42,529 nucleotides of DNA, taken from positions 169,743-212,271 of the forward strand of contig NZ_AYSJ01000004.1 of the NCBI RefSeq assembly GCF_000517265.1, read 5' to 3'. This DNA is from Photorhabdus khanii NC19. GTDB lineage: Bacteria; Pseudomonadota; Gammaproteobacteria; Enterobacterales; Enterobacteriaceae. The first letter of the stretch is position 1; each line of letters starts with the position of its first letter. The notes beneath the pieces were generated by a model that made no database searches, had not been told where the DNA came from, and was given only the letters and a program-made list of their open reading frames with translations. Shown piece after piece: positions 8,021-17,693 of the stretch. Made by a program: the position numbers and the translations under genes.

Positions 8021-9313
8021 TTACTCAGGTGCTCTTTCCAGCAGGAAAGCCCGCAATTCAGCAAAATTTGCGGGTAAGCAATGGGACAATAACGCTAAAT
8101 CAGCCCGTTCTGCCAAAGCTTCAGGCAAGGGTAATTCCTCTCCCAAAATTTGCTCCACACTCTCTTTAAATTTCGCCGGATGAGCCGTACCGAGAAACAG
8201 CCCATACTCACCTTCCTGTAACTGATCACGCAGAACACGGTAAGCAATAGCAGCATGAGGCTCAGAGATATAACCCAGTTTAGCCAGCGCCTTAATCGTC
8301 TCTTTAGTCACTTCATCACTGACTACACCATGTCTCAATTCACTTAGCGGCCAGGATTTACGATAAAACAATTCTTCAATACGCGGCCAGTTGTTTGGCT
8401 GACTAACATCCATTGCATTGGAAAGCGTGGCAACTGTCTGATGAGGCACCCATTTTCCATCGGTCAGGTAACGTGGAACGGTATCGTTAACATTAGTCGC
8501 CGCAATAAAGCGTTTTACCGGCAACCCCATTGATTTCGCCAATAAACCCGCGGTCAAATCACCAAAATTCCCACTGGGTACAGAGATAACCAGTTGTCCA
8601 CGTTTATCTTCTGGTAATTGAGCAACCGCCTCAAAGTAATAGCAAATTTGCGCCAACAAGCGGCTGATGTTAATTGAGTTAGCTGAATTGAGATACAGAG
8701 CCTGTTTTAATTCATTATCATCAAACGCCTGCTTAACCAGTGCCTGGCAATCATCAAAATCACCATCAATCGCTACCGTATGAATATTACCGCCCAATGT
8801 ACAGAACAGTTTTTCTTGTAACGGGCTGATTTTTCCCTGCGGATAAAGGATAACCACCTGTACATTGTCCAACCCATAAAAAGCGTGTGCTACCGCTGCA
8901 CCGGTATCGCCGGAAGTCGCTGTCAGGATAGTCACAGGCTGCTCACCAGCAACCTGTGCCAGCATTTGCGCCATAAAACGACCACCAAAATCTTTAAATG
9001 CCAGAGTCGGGCCGTGGAACAATTCCAGTGTTGCAACATCCTCTTCCACTTTTGCCACCGGTGCCGGGAAAGTAAAAGCGCTCTTAATCCGGACGGCTAC
9101 GTGCTCTAGCGGAATCTCATCACCAATAAACGCCGAAAGAATATGGCTACTACGGGTAACAAAATCCAGTTTCAGTAGTTGATCAATTTCTTCACGGTTA
9201 AATTCAGGTAAATCTTGCGGGAAAAAAAGCCCTTGCTGTTTGCCTAATCCTTGCTTTATCGCCTGCGCAAAACTCACCTGCTCGCTATTGTCTTTTAAGT
9301 TATACAGTTTCAT
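8021..9313 (-). CDS. thrC: Threonine synthase
   Basis: Last step of threonine synthesis: PLP-dependent conversion of O-phosphohomoserine to threonine. Start 9313 (MKLYNLKDNSEQVSF) gives 430 residues against 428 in E. coli; the frame extends 16 codons upstream without similarity. The PLP lysine is K107 in LAFKDFGGRF. The phosphate-binding ATSGDTGAAVAHAF and SVPSGNFGDLTAG loops are present. It is third in thrABC, 8 bp after thrB. Confidence 0.97.
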   Translation of the reverse strand: MKLYNLKDNSEQVSFAQAIKQGLGKQQGLFFPQDLPEFNREEIDQLLKLDFVTRSSHILSAFIGDEIPLEHVAVRIKSAFTFPAPVAKVEEDVATLELFHGPTLAFKDFGGRFMAQMLAQVAGEQPVTILTATSGDTGAAVAHAFYGLDNVQVVILYPQGKISPLQEKLFCTLGGNIHTVAIDGDFDDCQALVKQAFDDNELKQALYLNSANSINISRLLAQICYYFEAVAQLPEDKRGQLVISVPSGNFGDLTAGLLAKSMGLPVKRFIAATNVNDTVPRYLTDGKWVPHQTVATLSNAMDVSQPNNWPRIEELFYRKSWPLSELRHGVVSDEVTKETIKALAKLGYISEPHAAIAYRVLRDQLQEGEYGLFLGTAHPAKFKESVEQILGEELPLPEALAERADLALLSHCLPANFAELRAFLLERAPE

Positions 9314-9321
9314 CTGTTCCG

Positions 9322-10251
9322 TTACCCTATCTGTCGTGCGCCTGCAAGATCCAGACGGCAAATGTGTACAAAACCTTCATCATTCTGAACATAATGCTGT
9401 TGCAGCCACTGCGCCATTTTCTCCGCGGTAGTCATATCATTACAAATGGAAAACAACGTCGGGCCGGAACCAGAAATACCACAGGTCAACGCACCTATCG
9501 CTTTTGCTGCCTCACGGGCCTCGGTAAAACCCGGGAGCAGTTGCGTCCGATACGGTTCAGCAACCACATCTTTCATCAATCTGGCTGCCAATTCTGGCTG
9601 CCGTGTATGGCAAGCATGAATAAAACCAGCCAGAAAACGTCCGTGGTCGATAACATCCTGTTTCGAATATTTTGCCGGTAAAATGGCTCTGGCTTCCGCA
9701 GTGGAAACGTTGATTCCCGGATAGACCATCACCCATAGCCACTCATCAAATGACGGTACCGGCTGACAGATAATGTCCTCCTGTTCCATAATCAATTGCA
9801 AACCACCAAGGTAGCATGGAGCGACATTATCATAGTGAATGCTGCCGGAAATACGCCCTTCCAGTTGCCCCATCATTTCCAGTAATTGGTGTTCACTGAA
9901 TGGGTGCCCCGTAAATTCGTTCAGCGCCATCAAGCCCGCCACAACCGAACACGCGCTGGAGCCAAGACCAGAACCAATTGGCATATTCTTTTCCAGCGTC
10001 ATTTCCACGGGTAATTGTTTACCTAAATGCTGGCAAAACAGCTGCCAGCACTGATACACAATATTGTACTCCGGCTCCGCAGGTAACTTTCCGACAAACC
10101 GTCCTTCATTACGCAAGCTAAAACTCTCCGCAACCCGGACAGTAACACAGTCACCTAATAAAGTACCATCAACAGGAGAGACCGCTGCTCCCAGCACATC
10201 AAACCCAACACTGACATTCCCGATAGATGCGGGCGCATAGACTTTAACCAC
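9322..10251 (-). CDS. thrB: Homoserine kinase
   Basis: GHMP kinase that phosphorylates homoserine. The GTG at 10251 gives [12 protein letters not shown], matching the E. coli N-terminus, and a 309-residue protein (310 in E. coli). A longer frame to 10272 lacks similarity. The GHMP phosphate loop [10 protein letters not shown] is at 91-100, and the C-terminal [10 protein letters not shown] block is present. It starts two bases beyond the thrA stop, indicating translational coupling in the thrABC operon. Confidence 0.96.
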   Translation of the reverse strand: MVKVYAPASIGNVSVGFDVLGAAVSPVDGTLLGDCVTVRVAESFSLRNEGRFVGKLPAEPEYNIVYQCWQLFCQHLGKQLPVEMTLEKNMPIGSGLGSSACSVVAGLMALNEFTGHPFSEHQLLEMMGQLEGRISGSIHYDNVAPCYLGGLQLIMEQEDIICQPVPSFDEWLWVMVYPGINVSTAEARAILPAKYSKQDVIDHGRFLAGFIHACHTRQPELAARLMKDVVAEPYRTQLLPGFTEAREAAKAIGALTCGISGSGPTLFSICNDMTTAEKMAQWLQQHYVQNDEGFVHICRLDLAGARQIG

Positions 10252-10253
10252 AA

Positions 10254-12713
10254 TTAAACTCCCTGTTTCCAAGATAAAGTACGCAACATATCTGCGAAAA
10301 CACCTGCGGCAGTGACATCATTACCTGCCCCGTAACCCCGCAGTACCAACGGTATTGGTTGGTAGTAACGCGTATAGAATGCCAGCGCATTTTCGCCATT
10401 TTTAACTTTATAAAGCGGATCATTACCATCCACCGCGGAGATTTTCACTCTGCACCGGCCATTTTCAATCATACCAACATAGCGCAACACTTTTCCTTGT
10501 TCCTTCGCTTCTGCCACACGCTGGCTGAAAACTTGATCAAGAAAGGGCAAATGTTCAAGGAAAGTATCCACACTACCGCTACTATCAAAAGAGGCTGGCA
10601 GCACAGGCTCCACATCAATATCCCCCAGTTCAAGTTCATAACCTGATTCACGAGCAAGGATCAATAGCTTACGGGCAACATCCATACCGGAGAGATCATC
10701 ACGAGGATCCGGTTCGGTATAGCCTTTCTCTTTCGCCAGTAAAGTCGCCTGAGATAATGACATCCCTTCATCCAACATACCAAAAATGAAAGAGAGAGAA
10801 CCGGAAAGAATACCATTGAACTGCACCAGTTCATCACCCGCGTTAAGCAGGTTTTGTAAGTTCTCAATAACCGGCAAACCCGCACCCACATTGGTGTCAT
10901 ACAAAAATTTACGTTTAGATTTCTCTGCTGCCTTACGGATCTGACGATAATAAGCCATTGACGAAGTATTGGCTTTTTTATTCGGCGTTACCACGTTGAA
11001 ACCATCACTCAGGAAACTGGCATATTGGTCAGCAATTTGCTGACTGGAGGTACAATCGACTATCACCGGATTAAGCAAATGATACTCTTTCTCCAGGCGA
11101 ATTAGACGGCTTAGGCTAAATGGCTCTTTGGCCTCAGATAAACATTGCTGCCAGTTATCAAGACAAATACCTCTCATATCCGTCAGCATAGCTCGTGAAT
11201 TGGCGATACCACATACCCGTAAATCAATGTGCTTTTGTTTCAGCCAGGTTTGCTGACGACGGATCTGCTCAAGTAAAACACTGCCAACACCACCAACACC
11301 AACAACAAAGAGCTCGATCACCTGATCGGTATTAAATAACATCTGATGACACAGACGAACCGCTGTCGTTGCCATTTCATTGTCGATAACCGCAGAGATA
11401 GAACGTTCAGACGATCCCTGTGCGATGGCGACGATATTGATATTACCGCGAGCCAGTGCGGAGAAGAAACGGGCAGAGATGCCACGTAAGGTACGCATAC
11501 CATCACCCACAACAGAGATAATGGAAAGATTTTCCATCACATCCAGAGGATCAAGAACACCCTCTTTCAGCTCGAGATAGAATTCCTCACTCAACGCCTG
11601 ACGAGCACGTTCCAATTCACGTTGAGGGACACAGAAGCTGATGCTGTATTCTGAAGATGACTGAGTAATCAGCACGACAGAAATCCCTTTACGGGACATA
11701 ACAGCAAATACCCTTGCGGCCATACCAACCATCCCTTTCATACCGGGGCCTGATACGTTGATCATTGCCATATTGCTCAGGTTGGTAATCCCTTTCACCG
11801 GCGTACTTTCATCTTTCTGTCCGTCACCAATAAGTGTTCCCGGTGCCTCTGGATTGGCTGTATTTTTAATCAAACAAGGGATCTGGAATTGGGCAATCGG
11901 GGCAATAGTCCGTGGATGAAGCACTTTAGCACCGAAATAAGAGAGTTCCATCGCTTCCTGATAGGACATGCCTTTTAATAGCCGAGCATCCGGTACAACT
12001 CTGGGATCACAGGTATAAACGCCATCCACATCCGTCCAGATTTCGCAGCATTCAGCCCGCAAACAAGCAGCCAAAACAGCAGCAGAATAGTCAGAACCAT
12101 TCCGACCCAGAACAACCAACTCCCCTTTATCATTGCCGGCAGTAAATCCAGCCATCAGGACAATATGGTCATCAGGAATATTCAGAGAAGAAATACGCTT
12201 GGTAGACTCATTAATATCTACTGTAGATTCAAGGTAATGACCTTGTGCCAATAGATTTTTTACCGGATCAATCACCGTGACTTTGTGACCACGTGCCTGC
12301 AATACAGACGCCATGATTGCGATAGAGAGTTTTTCACCACGACAAATCAGTGAAGCGTTAATACTGTCCGGGCATTGACCCAATAATGAAATACCATGCA
12401 GAACCTGTTTCAATTGAGCAAATTCTTGCTCCACCACCATTTTTAACCGCTCATAATCAAAACCAGGTTGTGCTTGCACTAACCCCTGCAATAAATCAGC
12501 AAAGATCCGCTCTGCATCGTGCATATGGGTAATAACATCTTGCCCAACCACCGTTTTTTCGATCATCGCCACTAAATGGTTGGTAATTTTTGCCGGGGCA
12601 GAAAGCACTAACGCAACCCCTCCCTGAGAAAGTTTTTTCTCTGCAATATCGGCGACGCTCTGCACACGCTGGCAATTAGCGACCGAAGTTCCTCCAAATT
12701 TAAGCACTCGCAT
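10254..12713 (-). CDS. thrA: Bifunctional aspartokinase I / homoserine dehydrogenase I
   Basis: First and third steps of threonine synthesis from aspartate in one 819-residue protein (820 in E. coli). The aspartokinase domain begins KFGGTS at 5-10 and has [23 protein letters not shown]. Two ACT domains near 320-460 ([19 protein letters not shown] and [17 protein letters not shown]) are the threonine-feedback module. The homoserine dehydrogenase domain begins near 465 with [15 protein letters not shown] and contains [12 protein letters not shown]. Start 12713 (MRVLKFGG) is chosen by homology, with AGGAG about 10 bp upstream; a second Met two codons earlier is also possible. Expression should be controlled by the thrL attenuator. 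Confidence 0.97.
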   Translation of the reverse strand: MRVLKFGGTSVANCQRVQSVADIAEKKLSQGGVALVLSAPAKITNHLVAMIEKTVVGQDVITHMHDAERIFADLLQGLVQAQPGFDYERLKMVVEQEFAQLKQVLHGISLLGQCPDSINASLICRGEKLSIAIMASVLQARGHKVTVIDPVKNLLAQGHYLESTVDINESTKRISSLNIPDDHIVLMAGFTAGNDKGELVVLGRNGSDYSAAVLAACLRAECCEIWTDVDGVYTCDPRVVPDARLLKGMSYQEAMELSYFGAKVLHPRTIAPIAQFQIPCLIKNTANPEAPGTLIGDGQKDESTPVKGITNLSNMAMINVSGPGMKGMVGMAARVFAVMSRKGISVVLITQSSSEYSISFCVPQRELERARQALSEEFYLELKEGVLDPLDVMENLSIISVVGDGMRTLRGISARFFSALARGNINIVAIAQGSSERSISAVIDNEMATTAVRLCHQMLFNTDQVIELFVVGVGGVGSVLLEQIRRQQTWLKQKHIDLRVCGIANSRAMLTDMRGICLDNWQQCLSEAKEPFSLSRLIRLEKEYHLLNPVIVDCTSSQQIADQYASFLSDGFNVVTPNKKANTSSMAYYRQIRKAAEKSKRKFLYDTNVGAGLPVIENLQNLLNAGDELVQFNGILSGSLSFIFGMLDEGMSLSQATLLAKEKGYTEPDPRDDLSGMDVARKLLILARESGYELELGDIDVEPVLPASFDSSGSVDTFLEHLPFLDQVFSQRVAEAKEQGKVLRYVGMIENGRCRVKISAVDGNDPLYKVKNGENALAFYTRYYQPIPLVLRGYGAGNDVTAAGVFADMLRTLSWKQGV

Positions 12714-12740
12714 TAACATTTTTCTCCTGATTTCACGCCA

Positions 12741-12772
12741 AAAAAAAGCCCGCATCTGATTTGGATGCGGGC
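12741..12772 (-). terminator. thr operon attenuator (terminator hairpin)
   Basis: A perfect GATGCGGGC / GCCCGCATC stem with a 7-base loop is followed on the minus strand by a run of seven T. It lies between thrL and thrA, exactly where the E. coli thr attenuator is. Confidence 0.92.
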
Positions 12773-12797
12773 TTTTCTCTCTATCTTAATATATGCG

Positions 12798-12866
12798 TCA
12801 GCCCGCCCCGCAACCTGTGGTTCCGGTGGTGATAATAATTGTCGTTTTCAGGCTGATAGTTTGCAT
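12798..12866 (-). CDS. thrL: thr operon leader peptide
   Basis: A 22-residue leader ORF contains 7 Thr and 4 Ile codons, including Ile-Ile-Ile-Thr-Thr, and ends TTGCGAG then stop. E. coli ThrL ends TTGNGAG and has the same Thr/Ile bias. It sits 25 bp upstream of the attenuator hairpin. Ribosome stalling on scarce Thr-tRNA or Ile-tRNA should prevent terminator formation and allow thrABC transcription. Confidence 0.93.
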   Translation of the reverse strand: MQTISLKTTIIITTGTTGCGAG

Positions 12867-12897
12867 AGGTTCCTGTCTGTCATTTAATTAGTTCGAC

Positions 12898-12933
12898 CCT
12901 ATACTGGTTAAATGAATTCTTTCACAAAGTCAA
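12898..12933 (-). promoter_or_regulatory. thrLABC promoter
   Basis: On the minus strand, TTGACT (12933-12928) is followed after 16 bp by TTAACCAGTATAGG. The E. coli thr promoter has the same TTGACT, 16 bp, TTAACCAATATAGG arrangement. The thrL start is about 32 bp downstream of it. Confidence 0.75.
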
Positions 12934-13523
12934 ACATTTTATCTAAATAATCTTATTTTTTTGATATTTTTCCCATTGGAATAATTCATTTCATAGTCAT
13001 CAATACCAACAAATATATCTTACTGAACGTAATATTTTAGTTGTTAAATCTACTTTTAACAAAATTAACAATATGTTTTATCTTTTAGTAAAAATCAGTT
13101 ATTTTTGTTCGCCGACAAACTTATTGTGGATTATTTTTCGCACAATAACGATCGTCACATTAACAGGAATTTGTCATTTGCCTGACATAGTACAAGGTAT
13201 AAAATAACAAATATAAATAATATTAACGTGCTACAATCAATTTTGATGTACGTCAATAAAAGGTAGTTTTTTTAGATGGTAAATGCATTGCAAGCTGTTA
13301 TATTGCTGTTAATAGACTAACATAACACTGTTTAGCTAGTTTTTTCGGGTATATGCCCACAAAGGAAAAACAACTTTTACTTTCAGTGTAAAACATATCA
13401 ATAAATGTTATTACTGACTTAAGCTATAATTTCAGTGATGACAAACAATAACCAGTAAATATCCTGAGATAAGAGTAGTTTGAGTCATTCTGATTTTATT
13501 TTAAGCGATTCTAGGTAGCAACC
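12934..13523. promoter_or_regulatory. AT-rich thr-arcA intergenic region, arcA promoter side
   Basis: About 590 bp without a gene. In E. coli this interval carries yjjY and yjtD; neither is recognisable here. The right half must contain the arcA promoters: TATATT at 13299-13304 is a plausible -10, and the FNR-like site is listed separately. The long distance to the arcA start implies a long leader. Confidence 0.5.
13243..13256. promoter_or_regulatory. Candidate FNR site upstream of arcA
   Basis: TTGATGTACGTCAA matches the FNR consensus TTGATNNNNATCAA except for one base. It is centred about 61.5 bp upstream of the start predicted from TATATT at 13299-13304, a classical activator position. 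E. coli arcA is known to be FNR-activated anaerobically, which supports the call. Confidence 0.5.
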
Positions 13524-14240
13524 ATGCAAACCCCGCACATTTTGATTGTTGAAGACGAAATTGTCACTCGCAATACCCTAAAAAGCATTTTCGAAGCTGA
13601 AGGGTATATCGTTTATGAAGCCACTGATGGTTCAGAAATGCACCATATTCTGTCAGACAATGACATTAACCTGGTGATTATGGATATTAATCTTCCAGGC
13701 AAAAATGGCTTGTTACTTGCCCGCGAGTTGCGTGAGCAAGCGAATGTTGCTTTGATGTTCCTGACCGGCCGTGATAATGAGGTAGACAAGATCCTTGGGT
13801 TGGAAATTGGTGCAGATGATTACATCACCAAACCCTTTAACCCACGTGAATTAACTATTCGGGCCCGCAACCTGCTTTCCCGTACCATGAATCTGAGTAA
13901 TCTCAGCGAGGAACGCCGCCTGGTTGAGAGCTACAAATTCAATGGCTGGGAATTGGATATCAATAGCCGTTCTCTGATCAGTCCTGCTGGTGAGCAATAC
14001 AAATTGCCACGCAGTGAGTTCCGCGCCATGCTTCATTTCTGTGAAAATCCGGGTAAGATCCAGACTCGCGCAGAATTACTGAAAAAGATGACAGGCCGCG
14101 AGCTGAAACCTCATGACCGTACTGTTGATGTGACTATCCGGCGTATCCGTAAACATTTCGAATCTAACCCAGATACGATGGAAATTATTGCCACCATTCA
14201 TGGTGAAGGTTATCGTTTCTGCGGTGATTTAGAAGCGTAA
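13524..14240 (+). CDS. arcA: Aerobic respiration control response regulator ArcA
   Basis: OmpR/PhoB-family DNA-binding regulator of the ArcBA two-component system, which represses respiratory genes when oxygen is low. It has 238 residues as in E. coli. The receiver domain has the acidic pocket E10-D11 and phospho-acceptor D54 (VIMDINLPG), then T and K of the ITKPF motif. The winged-helix domain occupies about 135-234 and ends with [14 protein letters not shown] and [11 protein letters not shown] lies 8 bp before the ATG. ArcB is encoded elsewhere. Confidence 0.98.
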   Translation: MQTPHILIVEDEIVTRNTLKSIFEAEGYIVYEATDGSEMHHILSDNDINLVIMDINLPGKNGLLLARELREQANVALMFLTGRDNEVDKILGLEIGADDYITKPFNPRELTIRARNLLSRTMNLSNLSEERRLVESYKFNGWELDINSRSLISPAGEQYKLPRSEFRAMLHFCENPGKIQTRAELLKKMTGRELKPHDRTVDVTIRRIRKHFESNPDTMEIIATIHGEGYRFCGDLEA

Positions 14241-14270
14241 CGTGAATCATCGATACATCTAAATAAATGA

Positions 14271-14301
14271 AGGATGGGATATCCATATGGGACCCCATCC
14301 T
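14271..14301. terminator. Hairpin between the converging arcA and creA
   Basis: An 8-bp stem AGGATGGG / CCCATCCT has a 15-base loop that can pair further. Neither side has a good T-run, so termination strength is uncertain. Confidence 0.5.
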
Positions 14302-14306
14302 GCCTC

Positions 14307-14792
14307 TCAGTTTTCCACAACTTTCCACGGCATAATGGGTACAGCACTGATCGCATTCTTCGGTGAACCATCAATCATTTTGTCAGAATAAGTCAGATAG
14401 ACTAATGCATTACGGTTTACATCGTAGAAACGAACAACCTGAAGTTTTTTAAACACCAGTGAAGTGCGTTTCTGGAAAACAATCTGACCTTTCTTATCGC
14501 CCTTTTTAATCTTATCTGTCAGTTCAATAGATCCAACCTGCTGGCAGGAAATAGCCGCATCAGCGGTATCTTCCGCAAGCCCCAATCCCCCTTTTATTCC
14601 GCCTGTTTTTGCTCTGCTCAGGTAGCAAGTCACATTTTTAACATCTGGATCATCAAACGCTTCCACCACAATTTTGTGATCTGGCCCGATAAATTTAAAA
14701 ACGGTGTCTACCGAGCCAATTTCTTCAGCCTGAGTAGCCAAAGGTACGAACAACAATGTAGTTGCTACTAATATCTTTATGATTTTTAACAT
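14307..14792 (-). CDS. creA: CreA family periplasmic protein
   Basis: Protein of unknown biochemical role (DUF1131 family), 161 residues from start 14792. It has an N-terminal signal peptide ([16 protein letters not shown]...TQA) and the very conserved [33 protein letters not shown] and [15 protein letters not shown] blocks. Two Cys (YLSR-preceding and AISCQQ) may pair. An upstream Met at 14804 sits on top of its own AAGG, so the inner Met is preferred. In E. coli creA is followed by creBCD; here those genes are absent and arcA follows directly. Confidence 0.94.
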   Translation of the reverse strand: MLKIIKILVATTLLFVPLATQAEEIGSVDTVFKFIGPDHKIVVEAFDDPDVKNVTCYLSRAKTGGIKGGLGLAEDTADAAISCQQVGSIELTDKIKKGDKKGQIVFQKRTSLVFKKLQVVRFYDVNRNALVYLTYSDKMIDGSPKNAISAVPIMPWKVVEN

Positions 14793-15173
14793 ATATAATC
14801 TCATACCTTAATTAATTAAGCCTAAAATTTCACCACAGTAATACCAAACAATATGGTAATACCAACAACAATAATAGTTACTCATTAATATAATTTCATA
14901 AAGTAATGAGTGAAATAATAATACGAACAAGTATCCTATTGTAAATAGAAGACTTGTCTTACACTTAGTGTTTATATCCAGTAGAGTTATTGTTGAATGC
15001 TACTCTTGTCAATAAATTATGAACACGAGCAGCACGCAGAGACCAAAACGTACACAATATATGTGAATGATTCGTTTCACTTAGCCTGCGAGACTGTTCA
15101 AATAGCAAACAAAATAGCCTAATGGTATAGGCTCTTATATTATTCTTTCTGGTCTTAATGACTAAGGAGATGT
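14793..15173. promoter_or_regulatory. Divergent creA / rob intergenic region
   Basis: 381 bp, AT-rich, no ORF with coding character. It must hold the creA and rob promoters. Small inverted repeats (for example TACCA/TGGTA near 14841-14857) are present, but no operator could be assigned with confidence. Confidence 0.35.
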
Positions 15174-16049
15174 ATGGATCAAACCAGCATCATTCGTGAT
15201 TTATTACGTTGGCTAGATAGTCATCTGGATCAACCGTTATCACTCAACAATGTTGCAGCCAAAGCAGGTTATTCTAAATGGCACCTGCAACGTATGTTTA
15301 AAGATGTTACCGGCCAGGCTATTGGCTCCTATATCCGTGCCAGAAGGTTATCGCGGGCAGCCGTTGCTTTGCGTTTAACCAGCCGTCCTATTCTGGATAT
15401 TGCTTTACAATACCGATTTGACTCCCAACAAACTTTCACTCGTGCATTTAAAAAACAATTCAATAAAACTCCGGCACTTTACCGGCTCAGTGAGGAATGG
15501 TGTGCAGCCGGTATTTGCCCCCCCATATTGCTGGATAAGAGGCATATTCCCGAAGCAACATATATCACGCTGGAGGAACAACCTCTGGTTGGTATAGAAC
15601 AGACCTGTTCCTATACGCTGGAACAGTGGTCCAGTTCTTGTACTGAAATGCGCCATAATTTCTGGACCTACTATCTGCAAAATGCAGAAGTGTTACCGCC
15701 GGTGCTTTATGGCCTTCACCACGCTATTCTCAACCCAGACAAAGAAGATGAGCAGACGGTATTCTACACGACAGCAGTAGAACCCAAATATGCACAGTTT
15801 GATGTGGCAGGTAGTCAACCTGTTACATTGCCAGCTGGAGAATATGTCTCATTCAGTTACTATGGCACCAAAGATGGCTTACAGGATTTCCTGTTCACCG
15901 TCTATGGTATTTGCTTGCCAATGTTAAATCTGACACGCCGAAAAGGATACGATATCGAACGCTATTATCTCACCAATACCAATGACCGGGAAAAGGAAGC
16001 AGCGAATCATATCATCGAATTTCAGTATCTCATTCCTATCCAGCACTAA
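15174..16049 (+). CDS. rob: Right origin-binding protein Rob (AraC/XylS family regulator)
   Basis: Transcription activator of the MarA/SoxS/Rob group, affecting antibiotic, solvent and superoxide resistance. The 291 residues compare with 289 in E. coli. The N-terminal two-HTH domain (about 8-107) includes LSLNNVAAKAGYSKWHLQRMF and ILDIALQYRFDSQQTFTRAF, near-identical to E. coli. A GyrI-like effector domain (about 120-285) includes PAGEYVSFSY and MLNLTRRKGYDIERYY. AAGGAG lies shortly before the ATG. The 3' end overlaps the end of gpmB by four bases. Confidence 0.96.
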   Translation: MDQTSIIRDLLRWLDSHLDQPLSLNNVAAKAGYSKWHLQRMFKDVTGQAIGSYIRARRLSRAAVALRLTSRPILDIALQYRFDSQQTFTRAFKKQFNKTPALYRLSEEWCAAGICPPILLDKRHIPEATYITLEEQPLVGIEQTCSYTLEQWSSSCTEMRHNFWTYYLQNAEVLPPVLYGLHHAILNPDKEDEQTVFYTTAVEPKYAQFDVAGSQPVTLPAGEYVSFSYYGTKDGLQDFLFTVYGICLPMLNLTRRKGYDIERYYLTNTNDREKEAANHIIEFQYLIPIQH

Positions 16050-16693
16050 CGCTGTAATTCATCCAGTGCGGGCATATCAAGATGTGTGATATCGCCTGCC
16101 GTTTCCACAATCCAGCCTGATGCTAGCCACGGGCTGTGCTGATAATCCACTCTAGACAGAGAGCAATTACGCAAACGAAGACGACGTTCAGCATGTGCGG
16201 GTAATCCCAATATCGTGCTAACTAAACATCCCAAAGCGATTCCATGACTGACCAGTAACGGCCGGCTACCACTAGGCAAATGACGGCAAGTCTCCAGCGC
16301 GGCCCTCATTCGCACGGAGAGTTCCTCCATAGATTCACCTTCAGGGATGCGCCCGCCCGGTGTACCATCAAGGACTTTCTTACGCCACCTTTCTTCTTCT
16401 GAAGTCAGTGAGTCAATATTTCTGCGCTCAAGCACTCCCATGTGCAATTCACGCAAACGTGGCTCCAAAACGACTTCACAACCGCAAACTTCAGCAATGA
16501 TTTCCGCGGTACGGCGTGTACGCCCGAGGTCACTAGTAATAATATGGGTAATATTTTCAGACTTTACTCTTTGCGCCACTAATCTGGCCTGATATTTGCC
16601 TGTTTCGGTTAAAGGGCTGTCAGATTGTCCCTGGATACGACGTGCCGCATTCCATTCAGACTCCCCATGACGAACAAGATATACCTGTAACAT
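16046..16693 (-). CDS. gpmB: Phosphoglycerate mutase-like phosphatase GpmB
   Basis: Histidine phosphatase superfamily protein (also called ytjC) of 215 residues, the E. coli length, when started at 16693 ([15 protein letters not shown]). R8-H9-G10 carry the catalytic His; the second His is in [10 protein letters not shown]. An alternative Met lies two codons upstream. The family is cofactor-independent of 2,3-BPG in annotation only; E. coli GpmB has little glycolytic mutase role. It converges with rob and diverges from yjjX. Confidence 0.94.
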   Translation of the reverse strand: MLQVYLVRHGESEWNAARRIQGQSDSPLTETGKYQARLVAQRVKSENITHIITSDLGRTRRTAEIIAEVCGCEVVLEPRLRELHMGVLERRNIDSLTSEEERWRKKVLDGTPGGRIPEGESMEELSVRMRAALETCRHLPSGSRPLLVSHGIALGCLVSTILGLPAHAERRLRLRNCSLSRVDYQHSPWLASGWIVETAGDITHLDMPALDELQR

Positions 16694-16747
16694 TTTCATT
16701 TTCCGTTATACTGCGTAAATATTAGTTCAAAGGATAACTTATCTATT

Positions 16748-17278
16748 ATGTATCACGTTATTGCTGCAACCACCAACCCCGCCAAAATTAAAGCCATCAG
16801 TCTCGCATTTGATGACGTTTTTGGACCAGGTGCTTACCGGATCGAAGATATCAATGTAGACAGCAGTGTCCCACAACAACCCATAGGTAACACAGAAACC
16901 CGTACCGGCGCCCGCCAGCGTGTGATGGCAGCCAGGCAGGTCCGCCCCGAAGCAGATTTTTGGGTAGGTGTGGAAGCAGGTATTGAAGATGATATGACAT
17001 TTGCCTGGATGGTAATAGAATATCAGCAAATTCGCGGAGAATCCCGCTCTGCCAGCCTGATGCTGCCAGAGAAAATTCTTGATGGTATCCGCGAAGGTCG
17101 TGAATTAGGCCACGAAATGGCTTACCTCACAGGTGTTGATAACATCAAACAGAAAGGCGGTGCTATTGGCTTTTTCACTGATGGCATCCTGACTCGTACC
17201 AGTGTGTACCATCAAGCCCTGATACTCGCTTTAGTGCCTGTCCATCATGAAATTTATAAAGAACTGAATACTCGTTAA
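16748..17278 (+). CDS. yjjX: Inosine/xanthosine triphosphatase YjjX
   Basis: House-cleaning NTPase that hydrolyses ITP and XTP. It has 176 residues (E. coli about 170). The fold is shown by [12 protein letters not shown] at 6-17, [24 protein letters not shown], a [10 protein letters not shown] acidic strand and [14 protein letters not shown]. It diverges from gpmB across a 54-bp gap and converges with trpR. Confidence 0.94.
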   Translation: MYHVIAATTNPAKIKAISLAFDDVFGPGAYRIEDINVDSSVPQQPIGNTETRTGARQRVMAARQVRPEADFWVGVEAGIEDDMTFAWMVIEYQQIRGESRSASLMLPEKILDGIREGRELGHEMAYLTGVDNIKQKGGAIGFFTDGILTRTSVYHQALILALVPVHHEIYKELNTR

Positions 17279-17293
17279 AACAGGCATTCACCT

Positions 17294-17312
17294 AGGCCGC
17301 AGTCGGCGGCCT
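17294..17312. terminator. Hairpin between yjjX and trpR
   Basis: A 7-bp GC-rich stem AGGCCGC / GCGGCCT with a 5-base loop ends immediately before the trpR stop. It is suited to ending yjjX transcription, although the T-run is short. Confidence 0.6.
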
Positions 17313-17313
17313 G

Positions 17314-17634
17314 TCATTTCAGCAATTGTTCTTCTAACCACGCTTTCACATCGTTTGAAGCAAACTTCAAGCTATTAGAACCACGAGTGATAGTCGCAAT
17401 TCCAACCCCAAGTTCATTTTTCAGCTCACGTTGGCTCATTTGCCCACTCATCAATTCTTTGATAATCCGTACTCTTGTAGCCAGAGCTGTCCGCTCATCA
17501 GGCGTCAATAATAACTGCAAAACCGGATGTTGCAGATCTTGCGCAAAAGCCTGTTGGAGTAACGTCACGAAGCGTTGCCAATCTTCATTATCTTGGGGCG
17601 AAAGCGCCGGGTCTGTCAGATGATTTGGAGTCAT
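17314..17634 (-). CDS. trpR: Trp operon repressor
   Basis: 106-residue tryptophan-dependent repressor. All helices are recognisable, and the helix-turn-helix is [19 protein letters not shown] followed by the conserved GSNSLK. In the cytoplasm it binds L-Trp and the operators of trp, aroH and its own gene. A TrpR operator lies just upstream of the start, supporting autoregulation. It lies downstream of slt on the same strand, as in E. coli. Confidence 0.97.
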   Translation of the reverse strand: MTPNHLTDPALSPQDNEDWQRFVTLLQQAFAQDLQHPVLQLLLTPDERTALATRVRIIKELMSGQMSQRELKNELGVGIATITRGSNSLKFASNDVKAWLEEQLLK

Positions 17635-17648
17635 AATTAATCAGTTGT

Positions 17649-17667
17649 CATACTATTTAACTAGTAC
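17649..17667. promoter_or_regulatory. TrpR operator controlling trpR
   Basis: TACTATTTAACTAGTAC is a near-palindrome matching the trp operator core (ACTAGTTAACTAGT) with one unmatched arm base. It is 15-33 bp before the trpR start, where RNA polymerase would bind. Confidence 0.75.
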
Positions 17668-17693
17668 AGCAGCATAGCATAGTTTGCCATAAA

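Noticed and set aside
9314-9361. Upstream start for thrC (16 extra residues)
   Set aside because: The extension lies in the thrB end and has no similarity. MKLYNLKDN at 9313 matches the family.
15020-15055. MarA/SoxS/Rob box upstream of rob (GCAC...CAAAAC)
   Set aside because: The spacing between the GCAC half and the A-rich half is one base off and several positions disagree with the consensus.
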